Shown: positions 26,420 to 34,651 of the stretch, piece after piece | Numbering within the stretch: the first letter of the stretch is position 1 | Layout: each line of letters starts with the position of its first letter | Source of the DNA: Aurantiochytrium sp. KH105 | Taxonomy: Eukaryota; Sar; Bigyra; Thraustochytrida; Thraustochytriidae | Length of the DNA stretch: 64,000 nucleotides | Direction of reading: 5' to 3' | Assembly (NCBI GenBank): GCA_003116975.1 | Contig: BGKB01000224.1 | Coordinates: 1 to 64,000 of the forward strand | Program-made: the position numbers and the translations under genes | The notes under the pieces: model-generated | The model's input: the letters and a program-made list of their open reading frames with translations, nothing else | The model's database searches: none | Told to the model about the DNA's origin: nothing

Positions 26420-28003
26420 ATGCGACGCTTCTACGAGCGAACGCTGCGGCAAGGCTTGCTCAAGGCCGACGAGCGCCAGGTAGGTTGATGGGCGTCAGCT
26501 AGCGTGAACTGGACGACGCGCTGTGCTGCAGCCGCACGCGAGCAGGGGCTCCGGGCTCTGGGCTCCAAGTCTGTAGCGATTCATCGAAGCTAACCTAACC
26601 CCATTCGGATGTGACCCGCCGCCCCACCTGTCGGGTCTTCTATTGCACAGGCCTGGGTCGTCGGCCAACTCGACGGCCTGCAGCAGCGGCTTAGCCCATA
26701 CGAAGATAAGCTCAGCACCTATCGCACGCAGTGCGAGGAATACAAGCAAGCTAAAGCTCTTCACGATGCTCCTGCTCCTCGTCAAGGCGATGGCGATCCT
26801 GGAGCCGCTCCGCTAGATGAAAACGAGTCGGCGTCACTATCACCACCCGAGGTCCCGCGTAAACCTCGCGGTCTCTACATTCATGGCCAGGTCGGCACAG
26901 GCAAGACCGTGCTTATGGACATGTTTTATGAGACGACAAATGTGGAAAAAAAGCGCCGCGTCCATCTGCACGAGTTCATGATTGATGTCCATCAACGCAT
27001 CCACAAGTGGAAGACGGAGGAGCGAGCCAGGCTTGTGGCCCAGCAAGAGGCCGCCAGGCAGGAAAAGGAAAGACAGCTCCAGGCTCAGGTCAAAGCCGGC
27101 GAAGCCCCGGAAGCCAAAGTATCATCCGAGCAAGATCGCCTCGACCTGCTCGAGGTGCGTCAGGGCGCTTCCGAGAGCGACGGTATATCTCAAGTAGCTG
27201 AGCAGCTGGCAAAGGAACATACGTTGCTCGCGTTCGACGAGTTTGTGGTGAATGACGTCGTTGATGCACTCATCCTCAAGCATCTTTTTGGCGTCATGTT
27301 TCAACACGGTGTCGTCGTCGTCGCCACTTCGAATACTGCCCCGGAACAGCTCTACAAGGACGGCCTCAATTACTTTTATTTCGCGCCCTTTATCGACATT
27401 CTCAAGGCGCAATGCAAGGTGCTCGACATGGACTCGTCCACGGATTATCGGCTCTTGGGCGGAACAGAGGCGACATCGGATCGCGTCTTTGCGCCCATTA
27501 ACCCTGACACAAGGACCGAATTTGAGGCTATTTTCGCAGCACTGACGGACGGAGCCAAGATTGACCAACGCACCGTGCCCGTGGCCTTTGGTCGCAAAGT
27601 CGTGGCCAAAGCGTGCACAGATACTGTGTGTCGCTTTGACTTTGAAGAACTTTGTGGCGACCGCGAGCCTGTCATGGGCGCGACGGACTTCAAGGCTCTT
27701 TGTGAAACCTTTGAGACCATTATGATCGAAAATGTGCCTGTCATGGGCTTTGACAATCACAACGAGATGCGTCGCTTCATCACGCTCGTTGACCAAATGT
27801 ACGACCGTGGAGTCAATATCGTTCTCCTTGCCGATGCTGAGCTCAAGGACTTGATTCAGATTTCAGGAGAGGCACTTCCAGCGCAGGGCGACTCGGGCGC
27901 TTCAGGGGCAGACGAGCTCTTCTCGCTCAAGGAAATGCGCATGGCCGCCAAACGTCTTTCTTCACGCCTCGTCGAAATGACCTCTGCTGCTTCCGCTCGA
28001 TGA
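26420..28003 (+). CDS. AFG1: AFG1/LACE1-like AAA+ ATPase, two exons
   Basis: Exon 1 is 26420-26479 and exon 2 is 26651-28003; joined in phase 0 they give 470 residues, close to the family length. Exon 1 encodes YERTLRQGLLKADERQ, the conserved AFG1 opening. Exon 2 holds the Walker A motif in LYIHGQVGTGKTVLMDMFY, Walker B in LLAFDEFVVNDVVDALIL, the sensor-like VVVVATSNTAPEQLY and the C-terminal FEELCGDREPVMGATDF and MRRFITLVDQMYD blocks. AFG1 proteins are mitochondrial inner-membrane ATPases involved in turnover of respiratory-chain subunits. A targeting presequence is not visible from this start, so an upstream exon or start may be missing. A stop codon lies in frame just before 26420. Confidence 0.87.
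26480..26650 (+). other. Spliceosomal intron of the AFG1 gene
   Basis: A 171-base intron: donor GTAGGT after CAG, acceptor TTGCACAG, and a branch-point-like CTAAC about 55-60 bases before the acceptor (26590-26599). Removal restores the conserved reading frame, and it is the clearest intron in the window. Confidence 0.8.
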
Positions 28004-28455
28004 TGATTAGCGCACGTGTTAGCAGGTACGTGATGACCAAAGTTAATCTTTCGGTTCGTTTTGGGGGAATGATCGACCATTAGCATTTTCGTTTCTTTCT
28101 TTTACAAAATTTTACATTGTCACTGGCAAGTCGCGTGGCCATTCGTTCTTCTGATTCTCTTCTTCTTGACTCGAGAAACGCCAAAGCTAGAGGATCAGAG
28201 ATTTCGAATTCCACGTTTCCTTGCCAGGGTGAATTGGATGAAAAGGTTGCAACAATGGGGGGAAATGAATGTTTTCTTTGCTTTTCGTTTTTGCTTTCCT
28301 TTACTCTTGTGAATGTTTTTTTTTAATTAAAGTTATACGTGGAACCTGCGTTGCTTTGCTTTGCTTTGCTTTGCTTTGCTTTGCTTTGCTTTGCTTTGCT
28401 TTGCTTTGCTTTGCTTTGCTTTGCTTTGCTTTGCTTTGCTTTGCTTTGCTTTGCT
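28004..28455. other. Convergent 3' spacer of AFG1 and RhoGEF
   Basis: AT-rich 3' flank followed by a long pentanucleotide array (listed separately) that reaches the RhoGEF stop codon. No gene. Confidence 0.65.
28351..28454. repeat. (TTTGC)n pentanucleotide array, about 21 units
   Basis: Nearly perfect TTGCT/CTTTG units that end two bases before the RhoGEF stop codon, so on the minus strand they form the start of its 3' untranslated region as (GCAAA)n. Confidence 0.95.
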
Positions 28456-30366
28456 CTACTTGGATGCCGGTGGACCATTGACAGCACCTCGAATGGCATC
28501 ACCAACGCGTTCGCACGCATTGCGGCAAGACAAAGTCGCAGACTCGACTCCCTTTTGAAGGGAGGCAAAGTCAACGCGCTTGACTTCAGCAATGGTTTCG
28601 CGAGTCTCATTCCAAGCCATGATAAATGCAACGCCTGCCAAGTACACCAAAAGACGACGCGATGACCAGGCAAGATGAGTCGTCGCGCTCACAGAGGTTG
28701 CCCGACGTGCCAGCATGCTTCTTGAACCAACGGCCAGGGAGTTCAAGTTCTCTGACGAGGTTCGACCGCAAAGTTCTCGTACGGAGTCACGCCCGTCAAG
28801 GATCTCCTGCACGAGCATCGTTCCAAGAGCCCCCGCGACGGCAAAGCCTCGTTGCATGTAGCCGCGATGGCTCAGCGCCCACTGCATCAAGGATTGGGCA
28901 CGAAGTGCTGCAAAGAGGCGCTCGCGATTGACACGCATCTGAACGTCCCACTGATCTTCCGCTGGAGAAGACTGTGTGGTTGTCGGCGACATGGCAAGAG
29001 ACTTGGCATCGTCGATATCGCCGATTTCAATGCGACGGAAACCTCCACTGCGCCTGCGGAACGCGCGCCTGCTGTCATCGCTGTCACCGCTGGTTCGAAC
29101 GATTCCTAAGCTTTCGTCACAACCCATCTCATTTGCGATGCCTGTCCGTTCTTCTTTGCAGTGCTCGGCAATGGAAATGGCAAGACCCTGACGGTCCTCA
29201 TCCTTTTCTTCGGTGGTGTCGCCAAATACCTCGTCCAAGAGCGAAGGTTTGCTGTCCGGGGGTCGCTCCATGAGGTTTTCGCGAAGTGCATTGATCCAAG
29301 CAAGTTTGTCCTCTGTGGATTCGGCCACGCATACGAGAGTGCGCGAGGCGGCCTCAATTTGAAAAGCGTCGGAGGCTCCGTGCGCAAGCGGCGACCCGTT
29401 GGGGAGATCCTCGACATTGTGCACTCGTAACATGCCTCTAAAGTGCCATTTCTTCCTGCCTCCGCGGAGACCCATGGCCGCCGCGGGCCGCGCGTAAATG
29501 AGGCAGTCGTTAAAGAGAAAGAACTTGCGGCGTTTCTTGTATTTCCGGCTGCACACCTTGAAGAGCTCGCCTTCGCGCACGAAAACGCGCTGGGTCTCAA
29601 AGAGATGCACCTTTTCACTCGATCCACCGCCGGGGGAGCTGGGACTCAGTTCCGGTTCGATGTCATCGCGCGCCGTGTCGTAGACCAGCGAGTTTTGCAC
29701 CTCCCAAACCTTGACTGCATTTTCTTTCTTGCGGATGCTCTCGTTAATTTGCATGCCCACGCTTTCCATCTGCTCAAGCGCCTCGTGGCAGTCATCCAGG
29801 TCGCCATTCTCGGGGGGCAGCGCCTTACAAAGCTGCTGCAAAAGAAGAATGTGCCGCGGGACACGCTGGATGGGCATGATAAGGAGCGAGAGCAGCGTTT
29901 GTCCCTGACCGTGTGAATGCTCGCACGAACGCACCACGGAGCCAAAGTTCGGGTTCTCGAGCGAGAGCTGCGTCACGAGCTGGACAGCCTCAGCGTGGTT
30001 GCTGCAGTACTCGGAGTAGAGTCTGTAGTAAGGTGCAATGCGCTTGTACAGCTCGCCAACGCGGCCCACAACAAGGGCTTCGCCCAGACCTCGCTGGAAC
30101 TCGGTGCTGAAGGCAAGCAGCTGCTCCACATTCCCAAAGATGGCCCGCGACCGCGCCGCATCTGCGCGCAAGGCCGCGAGCATGGGAGGCATGAAGTGGT
30201 GCACCAGAATCTCTAAGAAGTCCGAGTATCGCGCCTCGGTCTCCTGGATCTCCTCGCAGACCTTGACCCATCTCGACACGGGCTTTGACTGCCCGAGCTC
30301 ATTCGCTCCAAGACTTTCCACGGCGCGTCCCAGTGCGGGCGGTGCGACTTTTGCGACCTCGGCCAT
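28456..30366 (-). CDS. DH-PH Rho guanine nucleotide exchange factor
   Basis: About 636 residues from the ATG at 30366 (MAEVAKVAPP). A frame-open extension to 30498 adds an Arg/Ala-rich stretch that I take as leader. Residues about 25-215 are a Dbl-homology domain: EIQETEARYSDFLEIL, ELYKRIAPYYRLYSEYCSN, then LLSLLIMPIQRVPRHILLLQ, the signature helix that contacts Rho GTPases. Residues about 270-390 are a PH domain (FVREGELFKVCSRKYKKRRKF, FLFNDCLIYA, and the final Trp in LAWINALRENL). The DH-PH pair catalyses GDP/GTP exchange on Rho/Rac/Cdc42 at membranes. The C-terminal third is low in known domains but has a hydrophobic stretch (LLVYLAGVAFIMAW) that could be a membrane anchor. Closest by layout to FGD-type exchange factors, without a FYVE finger. 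Confidence 0.9.
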   Translation of the reverse strand: MAEVAKVAPPALGRAVESLGANELGQSKPVSRWVKVCEEIQETEARYSDFLEILVHHFMPPMLAALRADAARSRAIFGNVEQLLAFSTEFQRGLGEALVVGRVGELYKRIAPYYRLYSEYCSNHAEAVQLVTQLSLENPNFGSVVRSCEHSHGQGQTLLSLLIMPIQRVPRHILLLQQLCKALPPENGDLDDCHEALEQMESVGMQINESIRKKENAVKVWEVQNSLVYDTARDDIEPELSPSSPGGGSSEKVHLFETQRVFVREGELFKVCSRKYKKRRKFFLFNDCLIYARPAAAMGLRGGRKKWHFRGMLRVHNVEDLPNGSPLAHGASDAFQIEAASRTLVCVAESTEDKLAWINALRENLMERPPDSKPSLLDEVFGDTTEEKDEDRQGLAISIAEHCKEERTGIANEMGCDESLGIVRTSGDSDDSRRAFRRRSGGFRRIEIGDIDDAKSLAMSPTTTQSSPAEDQWDVQMRVNRERLFAALRAQSLMQWALSHRGYMQRGFAVAGALGTMLVQEILDGRDSVRELCGRTSSENLNSLAVGSRSMLARRATSVSATTHLAWSSRRLLVYLAGVAFIMAWNETRETIAEVKRVDFASLQKGVESATLSCRNACERVGDAIRGAVNGPPASK

Positions 30367-31082
30367 CTTCGCTGTCGAGCCCTCGTGCTGCTCGTCGTTT
30401 GCTCGCTTCTTCGCTCGCTTGTTCGTGCGCGCGCGCGCGCGTCCGCTCGCTCTCCCACCTTTTCGACCCCTCGCGCCAGCGAGAGCGGTCAATGTCAATT
30501 TGCGCTGCCGCTTTCTCGCCGCCCGGGTTTCTTTCTTCTCGCTCTTTCTCCCTCACCTGCGCGCGGGCGGGCGGGCGGGCAGGAATCCATCTCTCTACTA
30601 TCCAGTTCCCCCGTAAAGTCAGTCACTGGTGGTATAGCAGTCCTATACTCGATCGTTTGGGTATCGCGACTTCCTTCCTTCCTCGCAAAAGTAAATTGTA
30701 CTAATACGAAAGAACGAAAGAAAGAAAGAAAGGAAGAAAGGAAGAAAAAGAGAGCGAGGGAGTCCAGTGCGTGCACACGCAGGAATCGAGTCGGCTGGAC
30801 TCTATCTAGCCAATGCAAGGCAGCGACCGAGCATGGAAAAAGGTTAAAAGGAAGCCGGCACTCGTCGTGCCGCGGTGCACCCACAAGACGAGGCAAGTCA
30901 TGGATGAAGGCAGGCAGTCCGTGTCCAGGCGGACAGAAGCAAGAGAGGTCCCCGCGACGCGCGTCGCGGGGACCCCCGCGCTCAATTTTCCTTTTTTTTA
31001 CTTCCTTCCTTGCCTTCTGTTCTTTGGCGCACACCTCTTTCTATTTTTTTCTCCCTCAAAATCTTACTTTCAAGTTGGTTGC
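30367..31082. other. Leader of the RhoGEF gene and spacer
   Basis: CG-alternating bases near 30428-30440, a GCGGG run near 30562-30578 and GAAAG repeats at 30710-30752. A perfect inverted repeat around 30950-30976 (CCCCGCGACGCG / CGCGTCGCGGGG) could form a hairpin. No gene seen. Confidence 0.5.
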
Positions 31083-32345
31083 TCAACCTTTCGCGCATAC
31101 CTTTCTCCATACATCTTTGAGCAAGTGCGTGGGGAGGGGATTCTCTGCGCGGTATTTGCGTAGAATCTTGAATTTGTGCTGCAGCGCCTCATCGTTCTCG
31201 AGCAGAGCGAGCTCAACTTTGGCAATGCCGCGACGATACATGTGAAGTCTTCGCGCGTCGCGTTGAGCCTGGTCCTGCGCGGCCGAAACCTCTTGCTGCA
31301 ACCTCTCGAGTATGGCCTCGTGTTGCTCTTCGCGCGCCATGGCTTCCTTTCGTAGCTGCAGGATCTCGTTGCGCATTTCCTCCATTTCGTCAATCGCGAT
31401 GCGCAGCTTCCCCTCCGCCACGGACTGCCGCTCTCGAGCATGCGCCGCGACGCGCCGCGCATCCTCAGCAGTCTGAAGAGCTCGTTGTTTGGCGGCTTCT
31501 TCGGCTGCGAGCGCCTCACGTGCGTGTTTCGCTCGTAAAGATGCCGGCCCCGATTCCGCATCGCGCGCGCGCCACGCCTGGTTTTCACGCCGAAGTGTTT
31601 TGTTCAAGTATGTTGTTCGGTGATTGAGCTGCTCTGCAATCCAAAGCTTATGCTGCATGTGCTCGAGGTCGTTCTTGGCAAAGTCAATCTGTACAGCGCA
31701 AGTCTGCTGCGCAAGGGTAAGAGCTTCTTCTGACGTAGGCGCCGCCATTGTGTCTCCATTTTCGCGATGAGTTACCGTCGCTGCTATTTCTTCTTCTTCT
31801 TCTTCTTTTTCTTCTTCTTCTTCTTCTGCTGCTGCTGCTGCTGCTATTGCTCGCTTCTTTACGTCGCAAGGGGGCTCGAACCCCCCCTTTTGAGTCAAAC
31901 GGGCTTCAAAGTCGCGTCGCTTGGCGAGAATGTGCGCGTCCAGCAGCTTGCCGAGGTCATTGCACCCGGTGCTCTGATTTGTGGGGTGGTTGCGTAGTCG
32001 ACGCGGGCTTTGCGCAGGCGCAAGTTCGTCGTCGCATAGTTCTCGAAGCAGACTTCGCTCCAGCGAAAGCTTCTCTTCCAGCTCCCGGTAGGCTTCGTCG
32101 TCCTGTCTGCGCAGCAACCCTCTCGAGAGCAGCATCCTCTCTTTAGACGATCTTGATGATGGTGATGATGACGATGTTGATGATGATGCTAAAAGGCCTA
32201 GGCCTACTTCGTTTCTCGCAAGTACTCCCTTGCTTCCCCCCTCTCTTGTATTCCTTGGTATGCCAAGCTCGCTTTCAAGTTGTCTGACGAACGGCGAGTC
32301 TGCCTTGCAATCCAAATGATCGTTTATCCGTTCAAAGTTTTTCAT
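31083..32345 (-). CDS. Coiled-coil protein of unknown function
   Basis: About 420 residues from the ATG at 32345 (MKNFERIND, good context ACCATGA). Another Met lies at 32420, and the frame opens with a GTG at 32432. I do not recognise a family. The N-terminal third has a Ser-rich stretch and a conserved-looking FVRQLESELGIPRN. An acidic Glu-rich run lies near residues 180-205. The C-terminal half is a long, highly charged, heptad-rich coiled coil (LWIAEQLNHRTTYLNKTLRR onward to MYRRGIAKVELALLENDEAL). The composition fits a cytoskeletal or centrosomal/basal-body component, but that is inference from shape alone. Head-to-head with PCNA. Confidence 0.65.
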   Translation of the reverse strand: MKNFERINDHLDCKADSPFVRQLESELGIPRNTREGGSKGVLARNEVGLGLLASSSTSSSSPSSRSSKERMLLSRGLLRRQDDEAYRELEEKLSLERSLLRELCDDELAPAQSPRRLRNHPTNQSTGCNDLGKLLDAHILAKRRDFEARLTQKGGFEPPCDVKKRAIAAAAAAEEEEEEKEEEEEEIAATVTHRENGDTMAAPTSEEALTLAQQTCAVQIDFAKNDLEHMQHKLWIAEQLNHRTTYLNKTLRRENQAWRARDAESGPASLRAKHAREALAAEEAAKQRALQTAEDARRVAAHARERQSVAEGKLRIAIDEMEEMRNEILQLRKEAMAREEQHEAILERLQQEVSAAQDQAQRDARRLHMYRRGIAKVELALLENDEALQHKFKILRKYRAENPLPTHLLKDVWRKVCAKG

Positions 32346-33247
32346 GGTACTCCCTCGTCCTGCACTGATATGAAGAGCATGCAGGTGGGACCCAGTGACA
32401 CCCTCACAAAATAGTTTCATCGTTTGATGCACAATATTATGGGGAGGGGGCCCAGTAGCTATCGACTCGGACTAAAATATATTATTTACCTCCTTATTTT
32501 AACAGTGGCGGAAAATTTATAATAGTGGTGGTTAGGTGGCAGTTAGCCTCTGTGGCTCACTGAGGCTTGGTTTTCCCGACGTAGCCTAACCATCACCGCA
32601 ATCCAAACAAACCACCGCCGCAGCAAAGCTGCAACCCGAACTTCTCCACGCCAGCTCGCCTTTGCACGCTCGCTCAGCACGGACGCACGCACGCGAAAGC
32701 CGTACGCACGTACTCGGAGCAAGACCGCGCTCACGCCGCACGCACGCGGAGCACGCACGAGACTCAGAGAAAGAAAACCCAGGTACGTGAGCACTAGCTC
32801 GCTCGCTCGCTCGAGAAGGAGATGACAAAGATGCGCGGTGGTGGTTGGGTTATTTAGTTTGCGAAGGAGGCCGGCCAGGGAGAAAAGGAGGGAGGATGAA
32901 GGCCTTGCGTCGCGCGCGCGGAATGGAGGAAAGAGATGGGCGGAAGGCTCCATTGCTCTATTCGACGTGGGCGCCGAGAAAGCCACGAGAGTTGTCGTTG
33001 GCCCGACAAAAACAAAGTTTGACTAACTAAGCTCACCTAACCGTCACGTGACCTTAACACTGCATCACGCCTCGCCACGTCTTCGTCTTATCAAAACCAT
33101 CTCTGCTCTGCTTTCCTTTCCTTTCCTTTCTGTTATCTCACACTGCACTGCACTTCACTTCATTCACTCCACTTCATTCATTCCACTTCACTCGGTTCGA
33201 TTCGTCTCGACGTGACGTTTGCGTGGAAACAGACACAAGACAAGAAA
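32346..33247. other. Divergent promoter region, coiled-coil gene/PCNA
   Basis: 900 bases between divergent starts. CCTAACC-like hexamers occur near 32586 and 33036, an E-box palindrome at 33043-33052, and CACTT/CATTC pentamers at 33140-33190 just before the PCNA start. No gene is supported. Confidence 0.55.
33043..33052. promoter_or_regulatory. Palindromic E-box GTCACGTGAC
   Basis: A perfect 10-base palindrome with a CACGTG core, 196 bases upstream of the PCNA start codon in the divergent region. bHLH or bZIP factors bind such sites; use here is inferred. Confidence 0.35.
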
Positions 33248-34036
33248 ATGATTGAGTGCAGACTTGCCGAGGCGTCCGTCCTCAAGAAGATTGTGGAGGC
33301 GCTCAAGGATCTGGTGACCGATGCCGCCTTTGAGTTCTCCGAGAATGGTTTGCAGCTGCAAGCCATGGATAGCAGCCATGTGAGCCTGTGCTACCTGCAA
33401 TTGCTGTCCACTGGCTTTGAGCACTTTCGATGCGACAAGGAGTCCTCGCTCGGTGTCAGTCTCCCAAACCTCGCCAAGGTGCTCAAGTGCGCCAACAACG
33501 ACGACACGCTCACCCTCAAGGCCAAGGACGAGCCGGATGTGATTTCCCTTGTTTTCGAGAGCAAGAAGCAGGACTGCATCAAGGATTTTGACATGAAGCT
33601 CATGGACCTCGAGCAGGAGCAGCTCGCCATCCCGGACACCGAGTACAAGAGCAAGGTCACCATTCCAGCAGACGAGTTCCGACGCATCATTGCCGACCTT
33701 CAGGTTCTTGGTGACACTTGCAAGATCACTGCCGAGAAGGCTGGCGTCCGCTTCGCTGTCGAGGGTGACGTTGGCAAGGCAAACATCACGCTCAAACCTG
33801 GCGAGGCCGCTGACGAGGAGGGCGGCAAGTCCGTCAACATCGACGTCGAGGAGGCTGTCGAGCTCCGCTTTGCCCTTCGCTACCTCAACTACTTTGCCAA
33901 GGCTACTCCCCTTGCCGAGAGTGTTGAGCTGTCGATGAGCAAGGATGTTCCTCTTCTTGTCGAGTACAAGATGGGCGAGATTGGCGCGATCCAGTACTAC
34001 CTGGCACCCAAGATCGACGAGGAGGATGAGGAGTAA
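33248..34036 (+). CDS. PCNA: Proliferating cell nuclear antigen (sliding clamp)
   Basis: 262 residues, start ATG at 33248; this is the exact family length (258-264). It opens with MIECRLAEASVLKKIVEALK and shows the conserved LQAMDSSHVSL loop, SLPNLAKVLKCANNDDTLTL, the interdomain connector with MDLEQEQLAIPDTEY, the basic-to-strand block ITAEKAGVRFAVEGD, and the C-terminal VEYKMGEIGAIQYYLAPKI followed by an acidic tail. PCNA forms a trimeric ring around DNA and tethers polymerase delta and repair enzymes in the nucleus. The PIP-box binding pocket residues appear intact. The frame is uninterrupted. An upstream in-frame extension to 33212 lacks conservation. Confidence 0.97.
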   Translation: MIECRLAEASVLKKIVEALKDLVTDAAFEFSENGLQLQAMDSSHVSLCYLQLLSTGFEHFRCDKESSLGVSLPNLAKVLKCANNDDTLTLKAKDEPDVISLVFESKKQDCIKDFDMKLMDLEQEQLAIPDTEYKSKVTIPADEFRRIIADLQVLGDTCKITAEKAGVRFAVEGDVGKANITLKPGEAADEEGGKSVNIDVEEAVELRFALRYLNYFAKATPLAESVELSMSKDVPLLVEYKMGEIGAIQYYLAPKIDEEDEE

Positions 34037-34380
34037 AAAAGGAAGCTCTTGCTTCTTTACTTTTACTTTCTGCCTGCCAACTTCACGTCTGGTGTGCGCG
34101 CGCCCCCACGCGCGCGCGCATGTGCTCCGCGTGTAAATGCACGAGTTTTCTTGCTCTCCTCTTTAAGCAGAGCAGACACAGCTTGTGCACCTGTACAGCA
34201 CATCGTGACGACACACACACATACTCTCTCTCTCCCTCTTCTCGGTTTATATCCCTTTGGCGTGCCGGCAACTAAACTATACTGCATCGTTCATTCGTCC
34301 TGATGATACGTTCGAAATCAATGAAAGGATGCCACTCATTTTCTCACTCTCACTATACCCTCATCTAAACACTCTCCCTC

Positions 34381-34386
34381 AATAAA
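34381..34386 (+). promoter_or_regulatory. Candidate poly(A) signal AATAAA of PCNA
   Basis: A canonical hexamer about 345 bases after the PCNA stop codon. It is the first such hexamer I noticed on this strand. Confidence 0.3.
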
Positions 34387-34558
34387 CCATGCCATTTCGA
34401 CAACGTGAGTGACCTTTTTCTTTCGTAGCCCAATCAAATTTTAAAACCCTCAAGCAAATTCACCTGAAATCTCGAAACGAATTCCTAAGCGAGAAGCACT
34501 TTTCCTTCCTTTCTTCTTCGTTTAGATCTCAATCTATAGTAACGTATGACATGACTTT

Positions 34559-34632
34559 GCCTAGCCTAGCCTAGCCTAACCTAGCCTAGCCTAGCCTAGC
34601 CTAGCCTAACCTAGCCTAGCCTAGCCTAGCCT
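34559..34632. repeat. (CCTAG)n pentanucleotide array with CCTAA variants
   Basis: About 15 units, two of them CCTAA, ending 20 bases before the helicase stop codon, so on the minus strand they lie in its 3' untranslated region. Confidence 0.93.
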
Positions 34633-34651
34633 GCTGAAAACCTTGTCTCGC

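Larger units (their letters stand above)
34037..34651. other. Convergent 3' spacer, PCNA/helicase
   Basis: PCNA 3' flank with GCGC-rich bases near 34105-34120, (CA)/(CT) runs near 34210-34236, a poly(A) signal candidate and a pentanucleotide array beside the helicase stop. No gene. Confidence 0.6.

Noticed and set aside
31865-31890. GGGGGCTCGAACCCCCCC, similar to a tRNA T-arm (B box).
   Set aside because: Lies inside the coiled-coil coding frame, with no acceptor stem or anticodon arm at the right spacing.
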